Source: Neodiprion pinetum (taxonomy: Eukaryota > Arthropoda > Insecta > Hymenoptera > Diprionidae). From it: DNA of 64,000 nucleotides. Below the pieces are notes generated by a model, which was not told the origin of the DNA, searched no databases, and saw only the letters and a list, made by a program, of their open reading frames with translations. A program made the position numbers and the translations under genes. The DNA is taken from the NCBI RefSeq assembly GCF_021155775.2, contig NC_060238.1:17460542-17524541 (forward strand), written 5' to 3'. Positions 12,018-22,969 of the stretch are shown piece after piece (within the stretch, counting starts at the first letter, position 1; each line of letters opens with the position of its first letter).

Positions 12018-13432
12018 TACAGCATATCCCAAAAGTCCCGCGTCGGGCGTCATAACTTGACAACCTCGAGTCGTAGAAAAAACGTTGGATACTGTGATTA
12101 TCGGATTTTTCGCTGGCTATCCACTCGTAACCTTGAATTTGACCTTGAGAATAACTTTCAAGGTCACTTTAACTTCAAGCTAATTTTATTAAATGGGACC
12201 CTATCCTTTTAGCCTCAGAAATGATAAGAGCGAAAAATTCTACCACCGGATATCACATTGGGCACTTCAAATGTTGAGTGATAACTATCCCCCTTACAAC
12301 CCACAGCACAATGAACCTAGTTGCAATAGTTACCAGCATCTGTCTGAAAAACAGGGAGCAAAAGCTGGTAGTAGACACGGATTACTTTCCACACGATAGG
12401 GATGTTCCAAGATCAGAAGTTAGAGCACTGATCGATTACTGCAGGAGAGACCCTGGCCATTCTTGGTTGGATGTGATGCTAATGTTCACCACGGGGTGTG
12501 GGGCAGTGTGGAAACCAACGAGAGGGATAGGGCTCATCTGGAGAATTTATCGACCAAAACAATAATTTTCCTCAAATGGAAACGAATCTACCTTTTACAC
12601 TGTGAACAGTAATGAGGTATTAGAACTAACACTGGTCCCAGAACTTGGAAAGGAACATCAGGTGATAGACAGTGTCATGAGAACCTTCACTCTCTAATCA
12701 TGCACAAATGCACTTTCAGTTAGTGGAAATGGTGCAGGAATGAGTGACCTGAGTGGTTCAAGTGTTTCGGTTTAAAATTTTCAAGTTGACCTTGAAATGA
12801 CGTTCGTGTCTGGAAAAATCGATAACTTTTGGAAATGAAGTTGTATGAAAATCAAAAGAAACTTACAGAAAATTGGAATATTCTTTAAGATAATGAGGAA
12901 TCAATCAAGATAATTTGAATCATTAGAAATCATTTGCAACCACTTGAAATCTCATGATAGCGGCAAAGACATCGTGTGACAGGCATTGGAAAACATAGAA
13001 ATCATTGTAAGAGTTGACGTTGACCTTTAGATCAAGGCCACCTTTATTGCTGAATGTATCCCTCTGACCTCTGTAACTTTTACAAGTAACATTGTAGTCT
13101 GGCAAGCACATTTTTGGGAAATTCACGTCCTCGGTTTAAATCTAGCGTTCAATCTTGAGGTGACCTTCACACATCAAAATTTACAGTGCCCAACATAGCT
13201 GAACATGGAAATTTCTGCTTTTTTAATTTTCGAGGTTAAAACCATGGGGACCCACTTGAGCAAATGGGCCTGACTTTGAAATGACCTTGAAGATTATTTT
13301 CAAGATCAAATCCAAGGTCACAACCGAATAGTCAGGGAAAACTACTACATTAGTACCCAACGTTTTGCTACAACTCGAAGTTATCAAGTTATTCTGTTGT
13401 CCCTGAACCTTTATGACACCCTGTATATGTAA
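12018..13432. mobile_element. TIR element, about 1.4 kb, with CCCAAAAGT-type end
   Basis: The left end begins TATACAGCATATCCCAAAAG and includes CATAACTTGACAACCTCGAG and AACGTTGGATACT. The right end, read inverted, begins TATACAGGGTGTCATAAAGG and includes TAACTTGATAACTTCGAG and AACGTTGGGTACT. The TIRs are about 85 bp and diverged. Inside are several blocks like CAAGGTCA in both orientations and one 95-residue ORF (12278-12565) that I do not recognise. The right end lies only about 37 bp from the DHX35 exon 2 donor, so the element sits in the following DHX35 intron. Confidence 0.6.
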
Positions 13433-13468
13433 AGTATGTGTTAAATTTAATAACATTATAAAGCTTAC

Positions 13469-15901
13469 CTGAGGTACCTGGGTGCTTTTACCGCAACCGG
13501 TTTCACCGACTAGAACCAATGTTTGATACTTTTCTAGTAAATATATTATGTGATGTCTGTTCTTGAATATTGGTAAACGTTGACGTTGCATATCTATAGC
13601 TAACGAACGATGAGCATTGTAAACGAATTGTGTCCCCGAATTCACATCTACGTCTGCTTTGTCCTCTTTCCAAGTACTCTCGCCTGAAAATTATATCAAA
13701 TTGCAATGCTGTAGATCTTAATGTCACGACTGTAAGAAATAATTATTTGTAAGTACTTAGATTAAAACAGAATAAAAAAAAGTAAAAATTTTATTATGGA
13801 ATGATTAGTTTTTTACAGGACCAAAATCAGTCTGACTCTAATCCTGATGCAAGCCCTCTTTCGGCATTTAATGGTAACTGTATCAGTCCCGTTTAAATGA
13901 ATGGTTTCACTATGTCCAGAATAGGTACGTGTTAAGTGGCAGTACGGTCAGTGTTGATATTTTGGTGTAGTTTCAGCACGAGGTCACTTTTTAGTGGTAT
14001 TTTCATTAACAAACATCAAATCTATACTGAAAAGCCCATTATAAAATGATTGTTGAATGATCATTCACGTCAGTATCTATTAACCCTCACTCACTACACT
14101 GGCAAATATATGTATAGCTTAAGACATTACGAGCTCATAAAAAACCACTTTTGTAAAGAGATTTTTTCTTTGCTTTTTGTCGATAATTTCAGAAATTACC
14201 GAGCCGATTTGTATGAAATTTTAACACAAGGTTTAATACTTTTGAAGACTGCCCATTTGGTGGCTCATAGGTAAAAAGTCAGGTAAGACTAGACAATCTA
14301 CAGACACTTCCTAATTTTCACCAGAGGAATGGCGATTATTATTAATTTTGAACTGTCAAGATAAGTCCTTCAACTGCCAATTAGTTTAACGATTTCGTTT
14401 ATTCATCAACCGTTTTTCTACATCCACTGTCTTAAACATGTTTAAATAAAGATGAAGTTCAAAAAAAATTCCTAGAGACCAGATGTTTTACGATCATGTC
14501 AAATAACAAATCATATAACAAATCACGGTGATTACATTTATGATTAACGTGGTGTTACTTTCATCTCAATTATCACGAATAAGCAACCAATTCGACACAA
14601 AAGTATTTGCAAAAGAAGACATATCATTAAATTTTAATAATAAATGTGTAGATTAATTTTAGGCCACCCAAATGATAAACGATGAAAGACTTGAAATCAG
14701 TTAGTAATGCGCTTTTAGTTAATTTTATGTGTCAACAATAGCAGCTAAAGTACTTGCAACACTACAAGTATCTCTCTACCTAATAAAAAAGTTTTGAACA
14801 AATGAACAGGTAAAAAAGATTATAATAAGAATAGTATAAAGAAGATTATAATAACAATAGTATAAAAAAGATTATAATAACAATAGTATACGCATGAAGT
14901 TGGCAGTGGGGTGAGATGCCCAAAACAAAACAAAAAGCATCTAGCAAACAAAACTTCTTTTGAGAGCTGTCATCGGCTGTTTATGACAGTCTTTGACATA
15001 TATTTTTATAGGTATCTGTTTCTGACACGCAAGAAATAAACATGCAAACGAAAATTATCAAGATGATTCCCGACGGGAATTGTCTTTTTCGCGCGCTGGC
15101 GTATTGTGTATACGGCACTCAAAATCGTCACGCAGAGGTGAGACTGAGTATCGTTTCAAATGTATCATACTGGCAAACATGTCAGCAGAAGTAATGAAAC
15201 AGAACTCGAGAAGAGTTATATCAGAGAAGAAATAGGTTTTGTCGGATCCTGTAAATCCTTGATCCGGTTAACCGCTAAGTAAGGGCCTTCCTAATTTCTT
15301 TGTAGTTTCAGACACCGTCCTTTCTGTCTTCGAGGTTGAAAGAGCCGGACAGAATCTCCGGGATTAAATTTTATATCCCTGGCTCGAATATCATGACGAG
15401 TTTTTAATTTGTCTGAAGCCATAGAAATTCTACTTATAGCAAAGCTATGAATTTCTTGTACTATGGGGAAAATAATAACTATAGCAAAATAAGTCGCCAA
15501 ATGCAATTGGGGATGCATGGCATCGGGGGTTTTGTACATGTGAGTGGATTCGTTTACGAAAACAATCTGAGCAGACCTGCATAGGGTGCCAAGAGCAATG
15601 TCGGGTTGATCGGAAACAACCGATCAACAGTTGCGGACCTGTCATCAAATCAGTACAAATAAATTCACCTGTCTAACAGACACTGTATAAGGAAATAGTG
15701 AGGCGCGTAGCACCGAGGTGGGGTTGGCGCGCGAAGCGCGCAGAGGCGAAACCCCTAGTTATACTATATTTTAATTGTAATTAACATGAAAATATTATCG
15801 TTCGTTCACGTAATGTCTGGGATCATAACCTCAAAAATACCAGTAGCTATTTAATACGTAACGCGCCTACCTGGGCTTAAAAATTTTGGTTTCATATTCA
15901 T
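13469..15901 (-). CDS. DHX35: DHX35-type DEAH-box RNA helicase, 5' end only
   Basis: Exon 1 is 15871-15901 (ATG at 15901, ten codons plus one base). Its donor is CAG|GTAGGC. Exon 2 is 13469-13683, with acceptor TTTTCAG and donor CAG|GTAAGC, ending in phase 0. Joined, they give about 82 residues: a short basic start ending in SPGES, then NSGTQFVYNAHRSLAI, QRQRLPIF, and the Walker A/motif I GETGCGKST followed by QVPQ. This matches the N-terminus of DHX35, a spliceosome-associated helicase that uses ATP to remodel RNA. The rest of the protein (motifs Ia-VI, roughly 600 residues in the family) is not found in the 13.4 kb towards the window edge. Either the next intron is very long and contains CPES, or the gene is truncated. 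Intron 1 (13684-15870) holds two mobile-element relics. Confidence 0.75.
13700..14815. other. DHX35 intron 1, part without identified features
   Basis: AT-rich intron DNA. Only short ORFs are present and none has a recognisable domain. Confidence 0.4.
14816..14893 (+). repeat. 26-bp tandem repeat, three copies
   Basis: Three consecutive units of 26 bp beginning AAGATTATAATAA, at 14816, 14842 and 14868. The units differ only at a few positions (one G/C change and the last bases). Minisatellite in DHX35 intron 1. Confidence 0.85.
15042..15194 (+). pseudogene. OTU-type cysteine protease domain fragment
   Basis: From the ATG at 15042 the frame gives about 50 residues before stop codons, including IPDGNCLFRALAYCVYG. 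DGNCLFRA is the active-site signature of OTU deubiquitinases (catalytic Asp/Cys block). The second half of the domain, with the catalytic His, is missing. OTU domains are carried by some Helitrons and other large insect mobile elements, so this is most simply a truncated mobile-element ORF left in DHX35 intron 1. A host gene exon is less likely because nothing collinear follows. Confidence 0.6.
15291..15660 (-). pseudogene. Ty3/Gypsy-type integrase C-terminal relic
   Basis: On the minus strand the frame ends with KTRHDIRARDIKFNPGD, then VRLFQPRRQKG and LKLQRN before a stop. This is the typical C-terminal segment of Ty3/Gypsy integrase (basic linker, then a GD.V.L..PRR..G..PKLQ.-type GPY/F-like region). 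Upstream parts are frame-broken and no reverse transcriptase, RNase H or long terminal repeats were found. A dead fragment of a retrotransposon pol gene. Confidence 0.6.
15700..15765. repeat. GC-rich hairpin
   Basis: GCGCGC-GAA-GCGCGC forms a perfect 6-bp stem with a 3-base loop. Outside it GGGGTT pairs with AACCCC. The block is strongly GC-rich in AT-rich surroundings, next to the Gypsy relic. It may be the edge of a repeat. Confidence 0.55.
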
Positions 15902-16269
15902 TTTTTTTAGTAGCTGATATGGCGCTAATATTACAAGTCTTTTACTGCGGTGACACACTATGGTTTGGGTTTGACACTTTATGTTGTACGAATTGAAAGA
16001 TATTGATGGGATAAACAATTCATACACAACACCGGTCGCCAGAATGCAACCGCGAACTATGGTGATCTTAGACCACACACTCCTAGAGCACGAATCGCTA
16101 ATGCTTGAAGCCTTCTTTAACCACAACCTTCTACACAGGGTCTGGGAAGATGGCGCTAGTGAGGGGGGGTATATTCCTCTCTGCTGCACACCGTGCACAC
16201 CCCGGCCGCCTCATTAAAATACTTATTAGCCCCTCATTAACAACTGAATGAGTTGATTCTTTTTTTAAT

Positions 16270-16610
16270 CGTTTGTAGGTGTTTTAAGTGATTCCCTGTC
16301 GTTTGTAAGTCAATAGTTCAGTTGTGATTGATAAAACAAATTTGGTTAGGGAATTCGCGTGGTGTTAGTCCCTCACAGTTGCAATTTGCGATCGAATTCA
16401 GTTCTGCTTGTACGGAACAATTTGCCGGTCGTTTGTAGGTGATTGTAAGGGATTTCACGTCGTTTGTGAATCAATAGTTCAGTCATTGTTGATAAAACAA
16501 ACTCGTCTAGGGAGTTCACGAGACGTTACTCCCTGACAACACCTGCAATTCGTAATTGAAATGAGTTCTGCTTGTGCGGAATCGTTTATAGATGGATCGT
16601 AGGTGTTTAT
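16270..16610 (+). repeat. Diverged tandem repeat, unit about 161-166 bp
   Basis: Unit 1 starts at 16270 and unit 2 at 16430, both with CGTTTGTAGGTG. A third, truncated unit starts near 16597. Shared landmarks in order are CAATAGTTCAGT, TTGATAAAACAAA, TAGGGA-TTCACG-like, AGTTCTGCTTGT and CGGAA. There is no ORF. It resembles the start of a satellite array or tandem subrepeats of an element end. Confidence 0.75.
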
Positions 16611-16639
16611 AAGCACTTCTCCAACCTTTAATAATCTCC

Positions 16640-17490
16640 CAATTATCTGCAAAACTTGTAACAAAAAATGGTTTATATTTTGTTTAATGAAATAAATTAA
16701 GTACATTATTGCAAATGACAAACAGAGATTTAGGACCACTAGAGGGTAATCAATTAAACTATTACAAATGACAAAGAGATTTAAGACAACTTGGTACTGC
16801 GTTACGATTTAGGGAAGGTGAGTCGAGGAGTGGGCCACCTTGGGTAACGCGAGGGTGACTCTTAGGACACACCACCGATTCGCCGGGCCGTTCCGTTAAG
16901 AAATCCTGAGTCTCACGTTGCCTTTATGCGTGATGGAAGGTCCTTTCCAGTGGCCGGTTCGATCGATGGGGTGCGCCACTCATTTATCTCCAGGCTGAGA
17001 TCCCGTTGGTCTCACACTCCTCAATTTCGACTGACTCGAAGGTGTCGATAGATTACAAATTACGGCTCGGTTTCGTCGGTGGTGGGCCGTTATTCTGCAG
17101 AGTAGCCATCGCGTTACTTTTTCAGTGTTAATGCACTCCCTGACTCATATAGTTGTATACGGGGCAGCGACCCTCGCAGGAATGCGCTGGGCAAGCAGCT
17201 TGACGTTAACGCGTGTCGCGTGTGTCAAAGGTGCCGTTCGTAACAACCCCAAATGAACAAATCCCAGATAGACCACATAAAAACTCGAATGCATAAAAAA
17301 TTACGTTGGTCGACATAAAAATGTTGTTTTTATAAGTTTATATTTGAATAAATAAATTTTGATTTTATACATTGAATAATAACCAAAATCTTCATTTATT
17401 ACTTATAAAGTTTGCTTTTATCTTTTTTATGTTAATAAATATGTCCTAAAGTTTTTGGTTGTCATAATGTTAAATGAGAACCAGTTGTAG
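16640..17490. other. GC-richer block without an ORF
   Basis: 16800-17240 is clearly richer in GC than the flanks and carries no credible ORF. I could not match it to rRNA, tRNA or any element I know. Near 16706 and 16762 the phrase CAAATGACAAA...GAGATTTA occurs twice, suggesting a small local duplication. Probably repetitive DNA. Confidence 0.35.
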
Positions 17491-17494
17491 AGTC

Positions 17495-18008
17495 CATGGA
17501 TGTATTGATGCCTCTGTTGCATATGAAAATTGTGAAGCTTTACAATATTTGCAGAATTTTTCCCGAAATTATACGAAGCCAAAGTGAAGGTGGGTATTAT
17601 CGTCGGAACACAAATAAAGAACGTAATGGCCAGTGACGAATTTACACAGTTACTCAATACTCGCGTTAAACAAGCCTGGAACAGCCTTATAGCAGTAGTT
17701 CATGGTTTTCTCAGGAAGAACAGAGCTGAAAATTATAAAAAATTGATTGAAATTATTTGAAGGCTTTAAAATCATGGACTGTAGAATGTCCCTTAAAGTG
17801 CATACGTTACATATTCACTTGGGCCAATTCAAGCTTTATATGGGTACCTGTTCAGAAGAACAAGGAGAAAGTTTACACCAAGATGTGATGGACTTCCAAC
17901 GATGTTATCTGGTACAGTTCAATAAAAGCATGATCGGAAATTACGTTTGGGGTTTGATACGGGAAAGCCCATACAAACATAGAAGAAGTAAGAAAAATGT
18001 TCATTTTT
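17495..18008 (+). pseudogene. Relic of a repetitive arthropod ORF (DEHGERFHQD-type family)
   Basis: Three consecutive reading frames, joined by frameshifts, match a protein family that I know as highly repeated in arthropod genomes. First is VLMPLLHMKIVKL (near 17500), then EAKVKVGIIVGTQIKNVM (near 17575), then MSLKVHTLHIHL...SEEQGESLHQDVMDF...NYVWGLIRES (17760-17990), corresponding to the family's HFLHSHLDFF...DEHGERFHQDI block. The last frame ends with a stop at 18008. At least two frameshifts and one internal stop make it non-functional. The family's function is unknown to me; its copy number suggests a mobile element. Confidence 0.6.
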
Positions 18009-18971
18009 GAACATTGATTACCATTTACCATTTACCATTTCTTTTACATTTATGGTTTATTATTAATTACTATTTTTGAATAAAATTCATCTCAATGCGA
18101 AACTGAAGCTTGTTCAATTGTTATTTACAATTAATGTTTGAGAAAATAGACCATTTTTCTTACAATACGAAATTTTGTTCTGGTTATTACAAAAGCAAAC
18201 TTTATATAATAAAACCTTCTTTTTTTTTTCTTTCATTAGTTACATAGAAGAAATCAAAATTTAACATCTGGAACCCAGACTCAAAATTCGTGTGAACCGG
18301 TGTTATTGTGAATCTCACATTCATGTTTTGTAATTTTACATCAACGTTTCCATAACCACTTCAGTAAAAAGTTGAACAGTAGGAAAACCTATACTGTAGC
18401 TATCGCCTACAACATGGATTGTAAACCATTTTTCAGGTTCCCTCATCCTTCAACTCATTACTTTAGTCGTAATTCTTTGACAAAATGATATTATCGGAAG
18501 TCTCAAACACATATAAGTAGGTAGAAACGTTAATGTTACATGATGAACATATTACAACATTAGCTTGTAATATGTATATTTATTATCACCGCAGATTCTG
18601 AGTTAAATGTCACTACGGACACATTTTCGGAGCTTTTTGCTGTTGCAGCGTGGCGCCGCAGCACTTTGCCAGATAGTAATATCCTGGAGATCCTGGAAGT
18701 AATGTATCGTCATGTTGAAATTTTGACGAAAAACTGTACAAAGTAGCTTTCCTGTGCGGGAGCAAAAGACAATGAGAATCCTAATTTCTGTCTGGCAACG
18801 CTGGTCGGTATCTGCAGAATTCGGTTGTACCTTCGTATACGTCGTGCTTACACAACGATAAGTTTCCTTTCTACAATACTTTCCGACTTCTATACTCGCC
18901 CCTGCAGAAAACTGTGAGAAATACGAGAAATGTCAAAATAGGTTATAAATATATCTCGGAAATTTTTAAAT

Positions 18972-21775
18972 ATGAGTTTGGTCGCTTACGATAACAGTAG
19001 CGATGAGGATGCTGACGATGACGAAATATCCATTAAATCTGTTGAAAGTAATGCTGAAAAGTTAGTTAAAAATTCTAGAACGGTTATGAACCTACCAGCT
19101 CCAAACGACGTCACTGGCATAACAAATTCTCCACTGGATGATGACAATGATAAGAATTGTGAATTGAAAGTGTCAGAGATCCCTAGATTAACAAAAACCG
19201 AAAAGCTAACGCTTTTCAAAAATTTACCAAAACCCAAACAAATTGAAATTGGTTCCACTGACGAAGTGGAGGAGAATGTAACATCTTCGTTGAACAAAAC
19301 AAACATATCCCAGGAAAAGTTGGTGAAAAAAATTCGTGCACCAGTTAAAATATCTCTACCCTCGCTGTCTGAGGTAATGTAATTTTTTTTTCCAGCTTGT
19401 TCACTTTGTTCGCAGTTTTAAATCAATTTGGGCAATTAGTTGATCCCTTATTCACGTCTATGTGAGGGTTGATCTTTTATTCTATGTATGCAGTTTTCTT
19501 TTCAACGATGTTGCATTATTATTTTACAATTCATGTGCTGTGTTTACTCCAGATTTGCCGATTATTCTTCATGATCATGTATTCATTCTTATTTACTCTT
19601 TTGTTTCTTTCTTGGCCAGTTCAAAGATGTTGAAGAAGAAAAAGAGGAGAAGAAGAGGCACAGAATAAAACCTTCAGAGGTAACTGGATGGAAACATATT
19701 ATGAAATTATTTAAAAAATTTGTATTTGCACAGTTATTGGCACCTGTTGCTTTTCCCATGCAATCTGAATTACCATAAAAAATTCAAGAGACACGATCTT
19801 CAATCAAATTGTTAAATATTGTCGAGTTATTGTAGTACAAACATATGAAATGAATGATTGAGCAAGACACATCAAATCTATACGGATATCTTACTCGTAT
19901 AGGATATGATGTCTCTATGCTATGTTGTTTATGTGAGTCTTGCCATATAAATGTTGTCTATAAAATACAACGATAATCTGCTTGGTTAGTTTGATCACTG
20001 TATACACATTAAAAATGCACCTTCATAACTTTTTCCCAGTTATTTAACAAAATTCTTCAAACTCAATTTTTTCTAGAAAGCCACTTCTCACAATTATTGA
20101 TTTTTCAACTAGGGATCTATCAGTGCAAGGAGAAGCAATAATTCCAGGCACTCTGCACTTGGGTCATCTCAACTACCCCGTAAATTCATGAAGTTGATGA
20201 ATAATATCAAGTGTCTATTTGCACAATTTCTTACATCTAATGAATTAGAAACACTGTACCAAGAATCTGTCTTGATACAGGCTGCTTCCAACCACACTGC
20301 CACTGCATGCACAAATTTGACCTGATACGTACGTTGCAGACAAATGCTCTCAGGCAAGAATTGTGCATGTGTTGGTGCAGGAGATGACCACGCAGCTTGG
20401 AAGAACCCGTTTCATGAAAGATTCACCGTATGGACCCAAACTTCTAATCAATTCAGTTTGAATAGATTTGAGTCTTCACTAATATTGAATACCGATGATA
20501 AAGTTTTGAGCAGTGAACCTTAAATTGCTATTTGAGGGTATATAATCGTAAAATTACAGCTTAATGTTGTAATAAACTATCCATTGTTGCTTTCTTTCGA
20601 TAAAGCTTGATTGATCGAAACTTCAAGTACACAACTCTATACTATTTCAGAATGAGAATAAAACCAATTCTCAATGATTGGCGAGATGCCTCATAATAAT
20701 CATATAAACTTGAAAAATTCGTAATTTAAACACTTTGTTATACTACATTTATAATGTTACTGGTTTAAACTCTAAATGCAGACATTTAATGGGTTTACAG
20801 AAAGGAACAGGACTCTTTGCCATTCTGCCTCCGCCAAAAGGATCAAAAACGAAAGCCACTATTAGAAGTTTGATCCCTGATGCCGTTAAAAAAGTATCAA
20901 AGCCCTGGCCGGTGTTACGGTCAGAAAGAGTTGAACAAGTGTCAACTACGATTTCAAGTGGAGAAACTAAGCCTAATCTTACTTCTATAACTCATGACTC
21001 AGATTCTGATGAAGAAGATATTGGTACGAGAAATGTCAAAGACAAAATTCAAAAGAATACAGTGGACTTTTTTTCATTAGCGGATAGCGGAAAAATACAT
21101 CCATGCATTGATGACTCTGAAAAGCAACTTTCAGATCTTTTAAAAGAACCGCAAGAAGTTTCTCTTGAGTCGTGCACAAGTAATACAATCTTTGAAACTC
21201 TCACTCATACCCTCGCAGTGAAAGGACATAACTTGCACAATGAAATACCGAAAATGGGAAATACCGTTCCTCCTTTGATAGAATGTAAAGATGAAGGCAC
21301 AAAAGTGGTTGAATTTACAGATAAAGTTTTAACAAGTAACGTAATTAATCTTCCTAAGGAAGAGATAATAATGAAAAACAAAACAGAGGTTGGTCCCAAG
21401 TTACCGGTACCAGAGCAAGAATATAACGTTGATTCGCAGGGCAATGTAGCATTCGATGATAAGGCTATTCAATATTTGTGTGGAAGAAGAGGTATGAAAC
21501 GAAAAAATAAAGACTTTGATGAAGCAAACATCATTGAGATAAACGGGGAAGATATTAAGCCGGATGAGAGGGAATGGCTCGTCAAAGCTTTGACCGAAGA
21601 ACCAGCTGAGAGACCAGTTTCTATGGAAGGAGCAGGCCCAAGCACACAATCGAAGAAAAAACATCAAATTACCTACCTCGCTCATCAAGCTAAGGCTATG
21701 GAAGTTGAATTGAAAAATCAGTGGGCCCAGAATAGGGTTACGAGAAAACAAACTCAATCGAAGTACGGATTTTAG
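18972..21775 (+). CDS. PRCC: PRCC homolog (proline-rich mitotic checkpoint/splicing-associated protein)
   Basis: Three exons: 18972-19373, 19620-19679 and 20801-21775. All junctions are phase 0 with GT-AG ends (GAG|GTAATG, GCCAG, GAG|GTAACT, TTTACAG). The product is 478 residues. It opens with the short MSLVAYDNSSDED acidic block typical of PRCC. Next come LPSLSE (end of exon 1), a charged KDVEEEKEEKKRHR stretch, and GLFAILPPPK followed by IPDAVKK. It closes with the family's strongest block: VIEIN-like IIEINGED, EEPAERP, KKHQITYLAHQAKA, ELKNQWAQNR and a terminal QTQSKYGF. In other animals PRCC is nuclear, interacts with pre-mRNA splicing factors and MAD2B. The middle is low-complexity, as usual. 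A polyadenylation signal follows at 21983. It is convergent with the HAUS1-like gene. Confidence 0.88.
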
Positions 21776-21982
21776 ACTGTGTTGTTTGGTTTTTTTTTCC
21801 ATGATCTACAGAAAGTGTGTGATCAAACGTTTGATAATTGAATCAAAAGATTGCTCTCAATTCTTATCAGCTTTGGTAGGGATGTCTACATTGGTTGGTA
21901 AGGCATAAAATGATAAAATGACCAGGCTTTTAATCATGTTTTTAGTTATTAATCTAGAGTCGGCCAACATATACAGACTTTG

Positions 21983-21988
21983 AATAAA
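21983..21988 (+). terminator. Polyadenylation signal of PRCC
   Basis: AATAAA 208 bases after the PRCC stop codon on the same strand. Position fits a short 3' UTR; not proven without transcripts. Confidence 0.5.
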
Positions 21989-22969
21989 TCACCATTAAAA
22001 TGAGTTTCTAATTGCTGTAACCATTACGTGACTTTTATTTATAAAGCCCTTTCCGTATTGCAAACTGAGTTCTATTTTTAACATAGGTGAATCACGATGG
22101 TCTGTCCTCAAAGATGGTTATATGGCTTTACTTCATACTAAAATTTTCGAAATCACAAACAAATAAATGTTATAAAAATGTCGACCAATAATTGATAATT
22201 AAACCCAGTTTACCAATCTACTTCTGGTACATACAGTTCTATAGTTCATACTATTGTCCTATTTTGCATACCTATCAATATTTGTATATTCAAGAAAAGT
22301 AAATTAGACAAAATGTAAAAAATATATACAAACGTTAAACTCTGTAAATTATAGATAGCTAGATGTAAATGTGAAGACTTGTTTAAAAACCTGGGGTTTG
22401 TTACAAATTAAGACAATAGAAAACATACTTAATAGTTCGAAGGCTACTGATACCATAATTATCTCATCTTTTCTGATGTAAAAAATTTGGTTTAAAAAAA
22501 TAGGTTCTGTACAGAGTTACTAAGTATTTCTTCAATCATTTTTCATCCTTTTATAAAAATTGAACTCAAAATAAATGAGCTAAAATCACATGGTTGCAAT
22601 AATGCAAACACAAATTAAATTAAAATATTTCTTTGATGATTCCATAGTAATGGTACTGTATAGAAGAAATAGTATAAGTAAAAATGATAAAGTTGAAGCA
22701 ATTGATTTGAAAGAATGGAAAATACGGTCAGGACATTATACATGTATAAAATCTTTAATAAATTGTTCACAATTACTTACGAGATTTTTTTTCATAAGCT
22801 CTGGATTATTTTTGCTTTTAATGGCAACAAACAATATGATTGCAATCACTATTACATCCTTTCATTTATAAATCGGAGCCAGTGAGACAGAAAACGAGTA
22901 GCCAATTTTTCATTAGAAGGAACGAATCGAAGAAAAAATGTAGTATTTTGACACAAAAGATGATAATTA

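Noticed and set aside
15981..16217. 78-residue ORF opposite the DHX35 upstream region
   Set aside because: No recognisable domain; it overlaps a minus-strand ORF of similar quality, so neither can be supported as coding apart from DHX35 exon 1.
20110..20250. Possible extra PRCC exon (GSISARRSNNSRHSALG frame)
   Set aside because: Exons 2 and 3 join in phase 0 without it and no family similarity was seen.
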